The notes under the pieces are model-generated. The model did not search any database. It was not told where the DNA came from and saw only the letters and a list, made by a program, of their open reading frames with translations. Shown piece by piece: positions 54,251 through 64,000 of a stretch of DNA of 64,000 nt. The DNA is from Melitaea cinxia. Lineage: Eukaryota; Arthropoda; Insecta; Lepidoptera; Nymphalidae. A program made the translations under genes and the position numbers. The DNA is taken from assembly GCF_905220565.1 (NCBI RefSeq), contig NC_059397.1:19407001-19471000 (forward strand), read 5' to 3'. The first letter of the stretch is position 1, and each line of letters starts with the position of its first letter.

Positions 54251-54379
54251 TAGAAGTTAAGTGTTCGGTTTTCTGTCTTTTTTTTTTAAATTAATAAGTT
54301 TGTTTCTCCTAAAATCAGAAGTGGGATTGCTCCTTACGACACCACTTCATAAGCAAACAGCCGTTAATTTGAAATCGTC

Positions 54380-55020
54380 ATGCCGCGTTCACGATTGTGC
54401 GGTTCGTGTTCACATAGTCGATCAGGCAGGACTCCTAGCCGTGAAAATAGGCAGTCCCGCGGTAAATCTATAAGGAACGAACAAACGCGCAATAGGCCGT
54501 CACGGGTAAATCGCCGTCGTCATAGATCGCGAAGTGAATCTGACGATGAAAGGTTATCTCAGGTGTGTGCAATCGTCGCGAGTGGGCGCCGTGTCAACTT
54601 ACTGAACGTTCCCTGCGACCACGCAGGCTGTGTTCGGAGAATCGCGAACGGTTATCACGCAGTAGCAGTGAGTATTCGTTACTTTGGGTAGATCTCGTTC
54701 GCGCAGATGTAGTAGTTCGATTACGATATACGATAGATGCGATTATAACTCGTCTGTCTACTATCGAACAATCGACAGTCAACTCATCACGAAATTCATT
54801 GCTTAAACCAAGCCGCAGAGTTATTATGTCTCCAATTTTGATCCGGCTGTGCACGATTTTGGAGTGTGGAAGTAAATAGAACGAAGTTAATTAATAATTG
54901 GGACGATTTAGTGCTTATCGCGAGTCACTAATTGTTTTAAGGGCGATGCCAAAACTTGATTAAACGAATGGACCAGTAATGATCGTTCGTCGTTCAATTT
55001 CTGTCGCGAGTTTAGGTCGT
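54380..55020 (+). pseudogene. gag: Gypsy gag remnant
   Basis: An ATG at 54380 opens a 103-codon frame rich in Arg and Ser (RNRPSRVNRRRHRSRSES), the basic N-terminus of Gag. The frame then shifts. Pieces continue in other phases (TIDAIITRLSTIEQ near 54735-54776, FDPAVHDFGVW near 54840-54872), followed by several stops. It is a decayed Gag with no protein-making capacity. Confidence 0.7.
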
Positions 55021-55149
55021 GTGGGTAGTTGTTTACGGGATGAAGCGCAGTCGTGGTTAAATGATTGTGTGATGCAGGATAGAACGTGAAGCAGCTTTAA
55101 GTCGAGTATCTTTTTAGAAACAGGTAGAATATCTTGGTTGATTAATTTA

Positions 55150-55300
55150 CCAAGGTCAGGTGAGGCCGAGCTTTAGTAAAATTGAGGCACTTATTCAGTC
55201 ACCGAAGCCTACCAACGCAAGACAGGTTAAACAATTTCTAGGTCTTACAGGCTATACTTGTATTGCTAAATTATTAAGAAACGGCGAATCTTTGCTGTAG
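55150..55300 (+). pseudogene. pol: Gypsy pol fragment, end of the reverse transcriptase domain
   Basis: The translation VRPSFSKIEALIQSPKPTNA, then RQVKQFLGLTGYT, is the connection after the Ty3/Gypsy reverse transcriptase core (usual FLGLTGYYR). It ends at TAG 55298-55300. The catalytic part is missing. Confidence 0.78.
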
Positions 55301-55343
55301 TTGACCTTGTTTTTGTGATTAAAATCTAGCAAGCACTTACAGT

Positions 55344-55487
55344 GTGCTTAGCGCACTCCCGCATAACCGATACGAGTTGAAGTTGCTGGCAGGCTCCTAT
55401 GGTAAGACGATACGAGCAGCCTCTGAACACATAGTTCAGTGGCTCGGCGAGTGGACGCCGGACATGTGCTTCGTATTCTTCGATAAG
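55344..55487 (+). pseudogene. pol: Gypsy pol fragment, C-terminal to the integrase core
   Basis: LPHNRYELKLLAGSYGKTIR, then EHIVQWLGEWTPDMC and FFD, fits the region after the integrase core in insect Ty3/Gypsy elements. It is cut off by the SINE insertion at about 55520. Confidence 0.65.
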
Positions 55488-55520
55488 CAACGTGGTAAGC
55501 AAACGTGGAGCCTCTGCTAT

Positions 55521-55853
55521 CATTATCATTACAGCCTATACAGTCCACTGCTGGACATGGGCCTCCACAAGTTTGCGCCAGGCGTGGCGTGAACTTGTGT
55601 GTTTTGCCCGTGGTCGCCACGCTGGAGAGGCGAGTTCGTGGCCGCGGGGCTGGCTTTGTCACGCCGGGGGGCGCTGCTGCCCATCTTCGGCCTGTATATT
55701 TCGGGGCCAGCGGTTGGATGGTTGTCCCGCCACCGGTCGGCTTTTTGGGTTCCATGGTGGTGGCGGAACTGTGTTGTCCCTTGGTCGCCTCTTACGACAC
55801 CCGCGGAAAGAGAGGGGGTGGCTATGTTCCTTAGTACCGTAGCCACACAGTAC
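55521..55853 (-). mobile_element. RTE-tailed SINE, family A, copy A8, rich in A-to-G changes
   Basis: It is collinear with the other A copies from the tail ('cattacagcctatacagtcc') to 'ccgtagccacacagtac'. It lies antisense inside the Gypsy element. Its plus strand carries many A-to-G differences from the family, e.g. 'cccgtggtcgccacg' for 'cccatagtcaccacg' and 'tttcggggccagcggttg' for 'tttcaaagccagcagttg'. Possible target repeat: 'ctgctat' at 55514-55520 and 55864-55870. Confidence 0.88.
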
Positions 55854-56106
55854 TATATTTACACTGCTATATTTTTCATGAATTAGCAAGCTAACCAATT
55901 GCCGTATTTTACAGCAATGTACATGAATAGTGTGGTATGTGAGGTATGTGAGATGCCTTTACGTGTGGTCACGCGTGTCTCCGTAGTCATGCGTGTGGTG
56001 GCTCCGTATAGGGGTGCGGTGTGGTGCGGAGCTGTACACGTGCGATGGCACCTGCACGTTGCTGGCATGACGTGACAAAATGACCGTTTTGTTATTTGAG
56101 ACAAGC

Positions 56107-56561
56107 GTAATACTGCCTCTGTCTGCTTTCTGTGATGGGTATTGCGTAATACTGCCTCTGCCCAAGGGATATCACGTAATACTGCCTCTGTCCCTGGATC
56201 ACATTGTGGGTATCGCGTAATACTGCCTCTGCCCGTAAGGTAAAGTAAATGTTGTGTGATGGGTATTGCGTAATACTGCCTCTGCCCAAAGGGATATCGC
56301 GTAATACTGCCTCTGTCCCTGGATCACATGATGGATATCGCATAATACTGCCTCTGTCCGTTGATTACATAGTGGATATCGCGTAATACTGCCTCTGTCC
56401 CTGGATCTCATAGTGGATATCGCGTAATACTGCCTCTGTCCCTGGATCACGTAGTGGATATCGCGTAATACTGCCTCTGTCCCTGGATCACATGATGGAT
56501 ATCGCGTAATACTGCCTCTGTCCGTTGATCATATAGTGGATATCGCGTAATACTGCCTCTG
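56107..56561 (+). repeat. 41-bp minisatellite, about 12 units
   Basis: Each unit carries 'gtaatactgcctctg', then 'tccctggatcac' or a variant, and 'atggatatcgc'. Unit starts are at 56107, 56146, 56176, 56217, 56270, 56301, 56342, 56383, 56424, 56465, 56506 and 56547. The last seven spacings are exactly 41 bp. 41 is not a multiple of three, so it is not a coding repeat. Confidence 0.9.
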
Positions 56562-56573
56562 TCCGTTGATCAC

Positions 56574-56751
56574 ATAAGTCTGCTACAGACGATGAATGTG
56601 ACAATGCTCAGCTTGGGCCTTCGACGGCTCCCGCTACTGCTTCCCCAGGAGTTCTCCCTGGAGACGGCGAGCTCGAGTCCTTATCAGCGTCCACCGACGG
56701 CGTTCGTGGTGAAAATGTGCACCGGGGACGGCGCACGGTCAGGAGAGGCCG
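56574..56751 (+). pseudogene. pol: Gypsy pol C-terminal tail
   Basis: An open frame, SATDDECDNAQLGPST...SLSASTDGVRGENVHRGRRT, runs to the 3' LTR. Acidic and Ser-rich tails are common at the end of such Pol proteins. The purine-rich 'ggtcaggagaggccg' just before the LTR is a candidate polypurine tract. Confidence 0.6.
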
Positions 56752-57148
56752 TGTTAGCATAATCTCGATTATTTTAATACGTTTCGTGACGTCGTGCAAC
56801 AGTGTTAATAAAAATAGTTCCCTACCCGCTAATACGTTTTGTAACGTCATGCAACAACGTCTATAAAAGCAGTCCCTACCCGTTCAGAGGGCTCTTTTGC
56901 TTCTCGGCTTTCGGAACGATAGGTCGTTGTTTCATGACGAGCGCGTTGATCATTTTTATATTCAAAGTGACGCTTGTTTGCTTGGTTAATTTAAATTGTA
57001 ATTCTCGGTCATTATTTTCGATTAAGTTAGTGGTTAAGGTTAATTGTTGTGATAATTGTTATATTTGTAAAAATGAGCAATAAATAGAAGTTAAGTGTTC
57101 GGTTTTCTGTCTTTTTTTTTTTAATAAATAAGTTTGTTTCTCCTAAAA
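56752..57148 (+). repeat. Gypsy 3' LTR
   Basis: It is 397 bp, a near-identical copy of 53918-54314. Confidence 0.88.
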
Positions 57149-58322
57149 GTATATATTTTTATTGTAGTTTTCCTAAAGATAAAATGGTCAAGCGTAATAT
57201 ATCCATAGTATGATGATGCAATTTGTTGATTAAAAAAAAGTATCGACAATAGCTGTTTGTCACTCTTGCATTTAAGCATCTTTTGTATTTAGACAAGAAT
57301 TTTAATTGCAAATGTTGAACTTTGAACTCGCTATTAGATTTTTGATTGTGCGGAAATTACTATAATTATCATTTTGAAACTCCCGATAGTTCTGCATTAC
57401 AAACTATAATCGGGTTAAAAAATTTAAGTCGAATTGTAACTAAAATTACAAAATATAAGTAATATTACAAAATTTTTATTTTCAGTCAAGTCTCGTGTCG
57501 ACTAAAATCACTTGTACCGCTGACGGATGACCTTGTCCCAAAGCAATGCTCACGCACGGCGATACGCCGCAGGTGCGGTGACGCATTAGCATAATAACTG
57601 ACAGATACAGTTTTACTTATATTTTATATTAAAATTTATTAAAGCCTTTATTGGCTTAACATCTATATTAATATTATAAAGAAGTAAGATTTGATTGTTT
57701 GTTTGTTTGCATTGAATAGGCTCCGAAACTACTGAACCGATTTCAAATATTCTTTCAATATTGAAAAGCTACCCCATCCGCGTCTGGCATAGGCTATATT
57801 ATATTTTTAAAAAAATAGGAGAAAAAAATTATTATGAAACTTTTGTTAAATACCCGCGTGAAGCCGCGGCGGAATGGTAGTATTTTGTATTTATATGGTC
57901 TATCTAAATAAATGGTAAGGCATACTTGGATATTCTATCGGCATGAAAATCCAGTCCAAAGACAAATATGTATATTTGATGAGTGAGGATCGATACAATC
58001 TTTATTGCAACAGCTAGTTACTGTTACTACTGCACAAATCTTCCTATATACCTACTTACTTGAATTATGTGTCCTAATGAATATTTGCCCGATGGTGTAC
58101 GGATACTATACCCTATAGACGTCTATACCTCCGGGAGTATCACCAGAACGTTGTCGACTCATGGATGTCATCAGGAGGTCAGTCAGACTGTTTCAAATTT
58201 CGAACATGATTTTTCCCGCTATGCCATACCTCTAACAAACTTCAAAAGATTTTTTCCTAATTCTAAAGTTAGCTTGTAAAGAATACTCTTAGCGTAGAAC
58301 TATTTGTTGCTCAATATATTTA
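57149..58322. other. Intergenic DNA with one degraded repeat
   Basis: 57661-57885 is a fragment of a common repeat ('tattaatattataaagaagt', 'ctgaaccgatttcaaatatt', ending 'acccgcgtgaagccgcggcg'). Around 57520-57600 there is a GC-richer stretch that I cannot assign. No gene is supported. Confidence 0.5.
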
Positions 58323-58545
58323 ACAAACGAAAAAAAACCGACTTCAATTACATCGATGAGTAATACAACGTAGGTCGACGAAAAAAGCGTCAAGTAAAAA
58401 CGCATTATTAGATATAACTCGAAAAGTAGTAGTTAGATTTCAAATAAATTTAAATGGGACCAATTGGCAAAGTTCTGATGTAACGTACATAAAAAAATAC
58501 AGTCGAATTGAGAACCTCCTCCTTTTTTGGAAGTCGGTTAAAAAT
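58323..58545. repeat. AACCGACTTC-family element, internally deleted, copy D9
   Basis: Both ends are present ('aaaaccgacttcaattacat' and 'cctttttttggaagtcggtt'-like sequence), but the middle is missing, giving a 220-bp derivative of the 610-bp form. Confidence 0.8.
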
Positions 58546-59570
58546 AAAAATAATTTAATAAACAAAACTCTCCACATTTTTTGATCAACAATTTCGGTCC
58601 AAATCCGGAGCATTTGGTGGAAAGAAAACAATTCCATCGATAATTTAAGTTGTCAAACATAGTTTAAAATACTTAAATTGTTCTAATTTTTTTCTTTCAA
58701 CGTTTCGCGGTTCGCATTTTGGACGTCAAATAAAATGTCAGTTTTTGAGGTATATTCACAATTATAATCCAATCGCTGTTGACAGTTTGTAAATTAAAAA
58801 CAACGGTTAAAACGGATACCGCGGGATTATTTTTCGATTTTGAAAACGAATCAGTGAGTTTTTCAAATTTTACTACTGCACAATGCTTTTTGTTTTTAGC
58901 GTAATATAATTTAAAATTTTAGCGTAATATAGTTCAAAATTTTAGCGTAATATGGTTTAAAAATTTCTTGCACTGTTGTTATATGATATTCTCTATGTCG
59001 TGATTTACAGCACGTTCTATGTCTTTCATCATGAAGTAAAATTTGACTTTATTTTCGTAGTTAATAATGCGTTTTCAATATATTTATATTGAATAACTAT
59101 ATGCAACATAAATTATTGTATTTATAGTTTAATTTTCGCGTCCAAATTTATATTATTTCTTATATATGGTTATGTTTACTTGTAAGTGATTTCTCATTAC
59201 ATGCTACATAGATTTATTTAAAAAATATATCAAAACAAGTATATCTAGATTTCGGTTCACATATACGATTATTTAGTAAGAATATAGAAGTAAAAATTAT
59301 ATAAAAGTGAACTGTATTTTACGCATAAATCGTCATTAGCGAATTCTAGCCTGAACCCTTATCAAAAAGTTCTAAGTTGTAATTATGTTTTGTTCAACAA
59401 ATTTATTAATTACGAATATTTGCATATATTATAGTTGTGTGTATTTTAGTGTTAAGTAATTATATACTAGATTAATACTGGTAAAAGATTTAACAAAAAG
59501 TACAGTAACATGTGTGTTGTAGATATAGTGATCTTGCTTAGAACATGACCCAAAATAAAGAACTTGTGTA
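58546..59570. other. AT-rich DNA, nothing recognised
   Basis: A short phrase, 'ttttagcgtaatat', is repeated three times at 58898-58951. No gene is supported. Confidence 0.45.
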
Positions 59571-59633
59571 TACAAATAAACATAACATAACATAACACGA
59601 CACGATATGACATGACATGACATAATATAACAT

Positions 59634-59696
<63 letters not shown>
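59571..59696 (+). repeat. Microsatellites (ATAAC)n-like and (TA)n
   Basis: Imperfect ACATA/ACATG pentamers at 59577-59637 are followed by about 28 TA units. Confidence 0.9.
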
Positions 59697-59699
<3 letters not shown>

Positions 59700-59879
59700 T
59701 TAATGTTTTTAGTTTCAGGTTCGTTGTGATAACTTTGATAGTAAATGTCTTATAATAAATAATTTAATATTTTTCTGTCGTATCATGTAAATGTCGATAC
59801 CTATTTTAAGGAACGATATAACAGAACATGACATTACAACATGTAAAATAAAAGATTTTATGGTTATGTTTACTTCTTT

Positions 59880-60005
59880 CATCCTTTTATGTTTTGGGTT
59901 ATCTGGAAGAAACGGTTAATTAGCCATAAGTCCGCCCATTGTACTCCATAATATGTACCATAGAAAATTAATAAATTATGTATGTATATAAATAAAGTGT
60001 TGTCA
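59880..60005 (+). repeat. CR1-type LINE 3'-end fragment
   Basis: 'tgggttatctggaagaaacg', then 'ttagccataagtccgccc', then 'attgtac', matches the stem-loop region of the CR1-type remnant at 29.5 kb. AT-rich tail sequence follows ('tatataaataaagtg'). Confidence 0.55.
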
Positions 60006-60067
60006 TGAATTATAATTGTACATAATGGTTTTAATCTTTTATCTTTTTTATTTGATTATAGGTACTT

Positions 60068-60405
60068 CAATCATCAATCATTACAGCTTATACAGTCCAC
60101 TGCTAGACATAGGCCTCCACAAGTTTACGCCAAAAATAACGTGAACTCATGTGTTTTGCTCATAGTCACCACGCTGGGCAGGCGGGTTGGTGATCGCAGT
60201 ACTGGCTTTGTCGCACCGAAGACGCTGCTGCCTGTCTTCGGCCTGTGTATTTCAAAGCCAACAGTTGGATGGTTATCCCGCCATCGGTCGGCTTCTTAAG
60301 TTCCAAGGTGGTTGTGGAACCTTGTTATCCCTTAGTCGCCTCTTACGACACCCACGAGAAGAGAGGGGGTGGCTAAATTCTTTAGTGCCGTAGCCACACA
60401 GCACT
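60068..60405 (-). mobile_element. RTE-tailed SINE, family A, full-length copy A9
   Basis: It is flanked by the 9-bp duplication 'taggtactt' (60059-60067 and 60406-60414). It is very close to A7 and A1 ('taaattctttagtgccgtag'). Confidence 0.9.
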
Positions 60406-60489
60406 TAGGTACTTAAACTGTGTTAACTTAAACTGTAATATTATTTTATTCCCTGCTATTTATTTATTCCTATATGTTTATATATCATT

Positions 60490-60541
60490 CCCCTACACGC
60501 AAAAAGAGGTATATGCTCAGCAGTGGGATGATACAGGCTGT
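60490..60541 (+). repeat. Family B SINE 3'-end fragment
   Basis: 'cccctacacgcaaaaagagg', 'cagcagtgggatgatacagg', then 'ctg'. Confidence 0.6.
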
Positions 60542-60655
60542 ATTTCGAATCGTGTTAATTATATAGAAAAACAAAGCTATTTGTTTTATATGTCACATTT
60601 TGTTTTACTATCATTACTAAATAATACAGACAATCTCGATAAGTTTTTTTTTTAA

Positions 60656-60945
60656 ACATCATATCAAAAATTGACCTATCCAGCGGGTATCGAAACTGCA
60701 TCGTTACGAGTTCTATAAAGAACTCACTATAGATGGCGCCGCGGTCGCTTAGGACCGAATATAAAATCATCATATCAAAAATTTCGATCTAGCGGGTACA
60801 TTGTTCCATAGCTTAATTGGCTAGAGCACCGACACGCTCAGTCGGAGATGCAGGTTCGTCCCCGCTGGAACGGTCGATTCTTGATAATTATGATGTTAAA
60901 AATTATTTAGAATTCCCTAATGTGTGGGTAACACAAAAATACATA
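60656..60945 (+). mobile_element. Dimeric tRNA SINE, family F, copy F2
   Basis: The same plan as F1. The first half starts 'catcatatcaaaaattgacc'. The second starts again at about 60767 ('catcatatcaaaaatttcg') and holds box A 'tagcttaattggctagagca', box B-like 'gcaggttcgtccccgc' and the 3' block 'aattccctaatgtgtgggta'. The outer inverted repeat is weaker than in F1. Confidence 0.78.
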
Positions 60946-61039
60946 GTGCGAATCACGACGAACTATGCCTTAGTTGCAATATAATTAGCAGTAAGTATTT
61001 CATATCATATTGTTTTTTCAAGAAACCTACACAGTACTT

Positions 61040-61175
61040 TAACCCAAAGGTTCCCGGAAGAGATCCCTGCATCAGTCCTTAGGCCGCGTGTTGCAACTGA
61101 TGCAACTCGTATTTTGTTATTTTGTATTGTTAAAACTTTGTATCGGTGTACGAAAGTGTGAATAAATAAATACAT
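61040..61175 (+). repeat. CR1-type LINE 3'-end fragment
   Basis: 'acccaaaggttcccggaaga', 'gatccctgcatcagtcctta', 'ggccgcgtgttgcaactgat', then 'gaataaataaata'. It has the same arrangement as 29.5 kb: phrase, stem-loop, AATAAA tail. Confidence 0.55.
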
Positions 61176-61503
61176 TATTTTAACCTCTTAAAATGTATAA
61201 AAATGTATATAAAAACATATATCAACAGCGAAGTTTAATTTAGTCTTTATAAGTATACAAAGTACAATGTGCTTTGAAGAATTTTTAGTTTGAAATTTCA
61301 AAAGTCGGAGGACCGAGAGCTTACACGGCTTTTGTGCTTATGACGTCAAAAACTTTTAATTCACCTTTTTCGACGAGCCGTGATTGGAATATATTTCAGT
61401 GAGAGAATATTTTTTACATAAAATTATAATGTTATAATGTTTTTATATTTTTTATATAACTCCGAAATTAATGGACGTTTTTCACTTTTATCTTTCTGAA
61501 ACA
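61176..61503. other. Intergenic DNA, nothing recognised
   Basis: No gene or repeat family was seen. Confidence 0.4.
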
Positions 61504-61801
61504 CTAGCTGTGCCCGCGATTTCATTCGCGTGGAATCTAACAAAAAAGTCTCTGTTCAGTTTGTAGATTTATAATATTAAATAAAAGCAGCCTAAGTTAC
61601 TCCTTATTACATTAGCTATCTGCCATTGAATGTCCCGTCAAAATCGGTCCAGCCGTTTCAGAGATTAGCCGGAACAAACAGACAGACAGACAAAAATTGT
61701 AAAAAAATATTAATTTGATATATGTACCGTGTATACGCATTTAGTTAAAAGCGTTTATTTTATTTACAAGCAGACACTCCAATTTTATTTATTTGTATAG
61801 A
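61504..61801 (-). mobile_element. Non-autonomous Helitron, copy H2
   Basis: On the minus strand it begins TCTATACAAATAAATAAAAT after A and ends GGGCACAGCTAG before T. It shares the interior with H1 ('ctgtttgttccggctaatct', 'tggaccgattttaacagg'-like sequence). Confidence 0.85.
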
Positions 61802-62163
61802 TGTTAAACGCCAAGGATATTAAAAGCTTAAAATCAGACGTAAGTTACTTTGAATTTTATAACGTAATATAATAATTATATTAAAATACTCAAAAAGTAT
61901 TTTAAGCAATTCATTATATATTAATTTCATATTTATATATAAAAATGAGTCACCAGAACGTATGTGCGAGAACTTCCGAATGACAACCAAGTCTATTATA
62001 TTTTTTATGCCTATATAATCTATTATATTTCATTCTTTTCAGCCGTTGTGGTTCTATTAAAATATATAATTATGTATATCATAAAAAAAAAATTATCAAT
62101 CGTCCACTTTATTATTGTACATAACTAAGACTCATTTATATGTATCAATATATTACATAATTG

Positions 62164-62774
62164 TGTTTGCTCGCAAACGAAAAAAAAAACCGACTTCAAT
62201 TACATCGACAAGTAATACAACGTAGATCGACGAAAAAATAGTCAAGCAATTACGCGTTATCAAAGATTACTCAAAAAGTAGTCATCAGATCTCAATAAAA
62301 TTTATATGTGACCACATGATAAACATCGGCTTTCGATTAAATAAAAAATTATCAAAATCGGTACACCCAGTAAAAAATTATTACGGATTTTCGAGAGTTT
62401 CCCTCGATTCCTCTGGGATCCCATCATCAGATCCTAGTTTTCTTATCACAGTACCAAACTAGGGATATCCCCTTTCCAACAAAAAAAGAATTATCAAAAT
62501 CGGTACATCCAGTAGAAAGTTATGCGGTATAATACAACGTAGGTCGACGAAAAAAGAGTCAAGTAAAAACACATTATTAGATATAACTCGAAAAGTAGTT
62601 GTTAGATCTCAAATAAATTTAAATGGGACCAATTGGCACACACCACCTTTCGATTAAAACAAAATTTGTCGAAATCGGTCCACACGGGCAAAAGTTCTGA
62701 TGTAACATACATAAAAAAAAAAAAAAAAAATACAGTCGAATTGAGAACCTCCTCCTTTTTTGGAAGTCGGTTAA
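62164..62774. repeat. AACCGACTTC-family element, near-complete copy D10
   Basis: It runs from 'gtttgctcgcaaacgaaaaa' and 'aaaccgacttcaattacatc' to 'ctttttttggaagtcggtta'-like sequence. It is the inverted, collinear counterpart of D7. It is non-coding and about 610 bp. Confidence 0.85.
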
Positions 62775-63012
62775 CAATAGCCCCGCGGCTTAATACGCTT
62801 TAATGTAAAGGAAACATTTATCTATAGCCATCCTTGGTAAATGTTCTATCCAATACAAAATGAATTTTTCAATTCGAACCATTAGTTGCTGATTAACGCG
62901 ATTAAACAAATAAACAAACTTTTCAGCTTCATAATACTAGTATAGACATATATTTTTTATATCGTTACCTACTAATTTATTATATACCTACCTAACATAC
63001 TACTAATTTATT

Positions 63013-63355
63013 AGACGCCGCGTTGGCGCAACGGTTACAGCCATGGATTCTACCTGTTGCGTTGACGGTGGCGGGTTCGATCCCCGCACGTGACAAACAT
63101 TTGTATTGGCCATACAGGTGTTTACCGTGGTCTGGGTGTTTGTGCAGTCCTTGTTGGTCCCCACCGTGCCTCGGAGAGCACGTTAAGCCGTCGGACCCGG
63201 TTGTTATCATGTACACCTGATAGCGATTTTTACTCATAGTAGGGAATATATCCGCCAACCCGCATTGGAGCAGCGTGGCGGATTAAGCTCAGATCCTTCT
63301 CCTGCATGGGAAAGAGGCCTATGCTCAGTAGTGGGATATTACAGGCTGAAGCGTC
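63013..63355 (+). mobile_element. tRNA-derived SINE, family B (head type I), full-length copy B10
   Basis: It is flanked by the 12-bp duplication 'tactaatttatt' (63001-63012 and 63356-63367). Box A 'gcgttggcgcaacggttaca', box B 'ggcgggttcgatccccgc', common body, 3' end 'atgctcagtagtgggatatt' plus 'acaggctgaagc'. It is the cleanest type I copy, about 343 bp. Confidence 0.92.
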
Positions 63356-63367
63356 TACTAATTTATT

Positions 63368-64000
63368 GTTTCATATAAAGCAAACCGTATTTTAATGAAG
63401 CACGCATAGTGTGTCTTCAAGTTCTGTTTGAAACGTCTTCATTACACGAACAGATTCAACTCCACCTGCTCCGCTAGCTGTGTTAACTCGTCGCTGTTAA
63501 CATTACATAACTTTAATTAGTTCTGTGTACGTAAGGCTATATAACCGTTGAGCAGAATATTACTTAATTCTCTTTTCAACGTCAATATTTCAAACTCAAC
63601 TTGGTAGTATATTTTGAGAATGTTTTTATGAAATTAAAAAAAATGACATTCGAATCACAATAAAATTTATAATGTTCAAGTTTTAACTGAACTTAAACAA
63701 TATTTAAGTGAACTTAATGGGCAGAAACCTTTTTTTTTTCGTTTTAAATAAAGTTTAGGGCATAATTACCCATAAAACTCGCCTGCTTCTTAGCGTGTAA
63801 CTGATAAATGTTTTTTTCTTGTTTATTCCCCACATGAGATCCCCGTAGTCACTATAATAATATATGAACTAAAATTTAAGAAAATCTTCATTAATAAAAA
63901 TTAATTAATTGTCTGTTGCTAAACGCAAAACTCAAGAATAACTCGATAAATTCGCCTAATATTCTTCACGAGGCTTTTCAATACTTTGTAGAAGATTTTT
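63368..64000. other. AT-rich DNA, nothing recognised
   Basis: No gene, RNA or repeat family was seen before the window ends. Confidence 0.45.

Larger units (their letters stand above)
53918..54314 (+). repeat. Gypsy 5' LTR
   Basis: It starts TGTTAGCATAATCTCG and ends TTTGTTTCTCCTAAAA. It differs from the 3' LTR mainly in the T-run and 'aaattaataag' against 'aataaataag' near the end. It has a tandem duplication in the promoter part, a TATA box and a poly(A) signal. Confidence 0.88.
53918..57148 (+). mobile_element. Ty3/Gypsy-type LTR retrotransposon, decayed
   Basis: It has two 397-bp LTRs, offset 2834 bp, in direct orientation. Between them lie a gag remnant, short pieces of pol, a family A SINE, a minisatellite and the pol C-terminal tail. 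Most of pol is deleted. The 4-bp flanks are ATAT (left) and GTAT (right), an imperfect duplication at best. Confidence 0.87.

Noticed and set aside
56092..56450. Repetitive minus-strand protein (GQRQYYAIS-like units)
   Set aside because: It is a translation of the 41-bp minisatellite. The unit length is not divisible by three, so the peptide pattern only cycles through frames.
56107..56561. CRISPR-like array of regularly spaced repeats
   Set aside because: The whole 41-bp unit is repeated, including the would-be spacers, and the DNA is insect nuclear.
63013..63100. Functional tRNA gene suggested by box A and box B
   Set aside because: The spacing fits a pol III promoter, but no full cloverleaf follows, and the sequence continues into a SINE body with a target duplication.

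Overview
The window looks like nuclear DNA of a lepidopteran insect (butterfly or moth). It is AT-rich, and it carries tRNA-headed SINEs ending in RTE-type tails, short Helitrons ending in CTAG, two-ORF LINEs of the Jockey/CR1 group and BEL/Pao and Ty3/Gypsy LTR elements, a mixture typical of Lepidoptera. I recognise no host protein-coding gene, tRNA, rRNA or CRISPR array. Every substantial coding region belongs to a transposable element.

Layout. 1-9.8 kb: AT-rich sequence with MITE-like, SINE, RTE and Helitron-like pieces, including a SINE nested in another SINE (4.8-5.4 kb) and a 1.1-kb fold-back element with a Helitron-like CTAG end on each side (8391-9499). 9866-14565: a BEL/Pao retrotransposon on the minus strand with 982-bp LTRs that look identical, a 5-bp target duplication and an open gag, but no reverse transcriptase. 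14.6-32.7 kb: SINEs, Helitrons, a dimeric hairpin SINE, a poly(A) retroposon with a 13-bp target duplication and a CR1-type LINE remnant. About 32.7-37.5 kb: LINE-1, with ORF1 broken by one stop codon and ORF2 intact. 37.5-47.3 kb: more SINE and MITE-like copies and a clear 322-bp Helitron. 47336-52983: LINE-2, with both ORFs open and a 15-bp target duplication. 53918-57148: a decayed Ty3/Gypsy element with two 397-bp LTRs, holding a SINE copy with many A-to-G changes and a 41-bp minisatellite. 57.1-64 kb: MITE-like, Helitron, CR1-tail and SINE copies.

How the parts fit. Two SINE families (called A and B here) end in the same sequence as the last codons of the RTE LINE remnants in the window, so they were probably copied by RTE machinery. 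LINE-2 is the best candidate for recent autonomous activity. The BEL/Pao copy inserted recently but probably needed reverse transcriptase from elsewhere. Nested insertions give a relative age order: the AACCGACTTC, E, C and Helitron families act as hosts for later SINE insertions.

Limits. Family assignments rest on motifs and repeat comparison within this window. The coordinates of degenerate repeats are approximate. Several supplied reading frames begin at TTG rather than ATG, and starts were adjusted where that matters.
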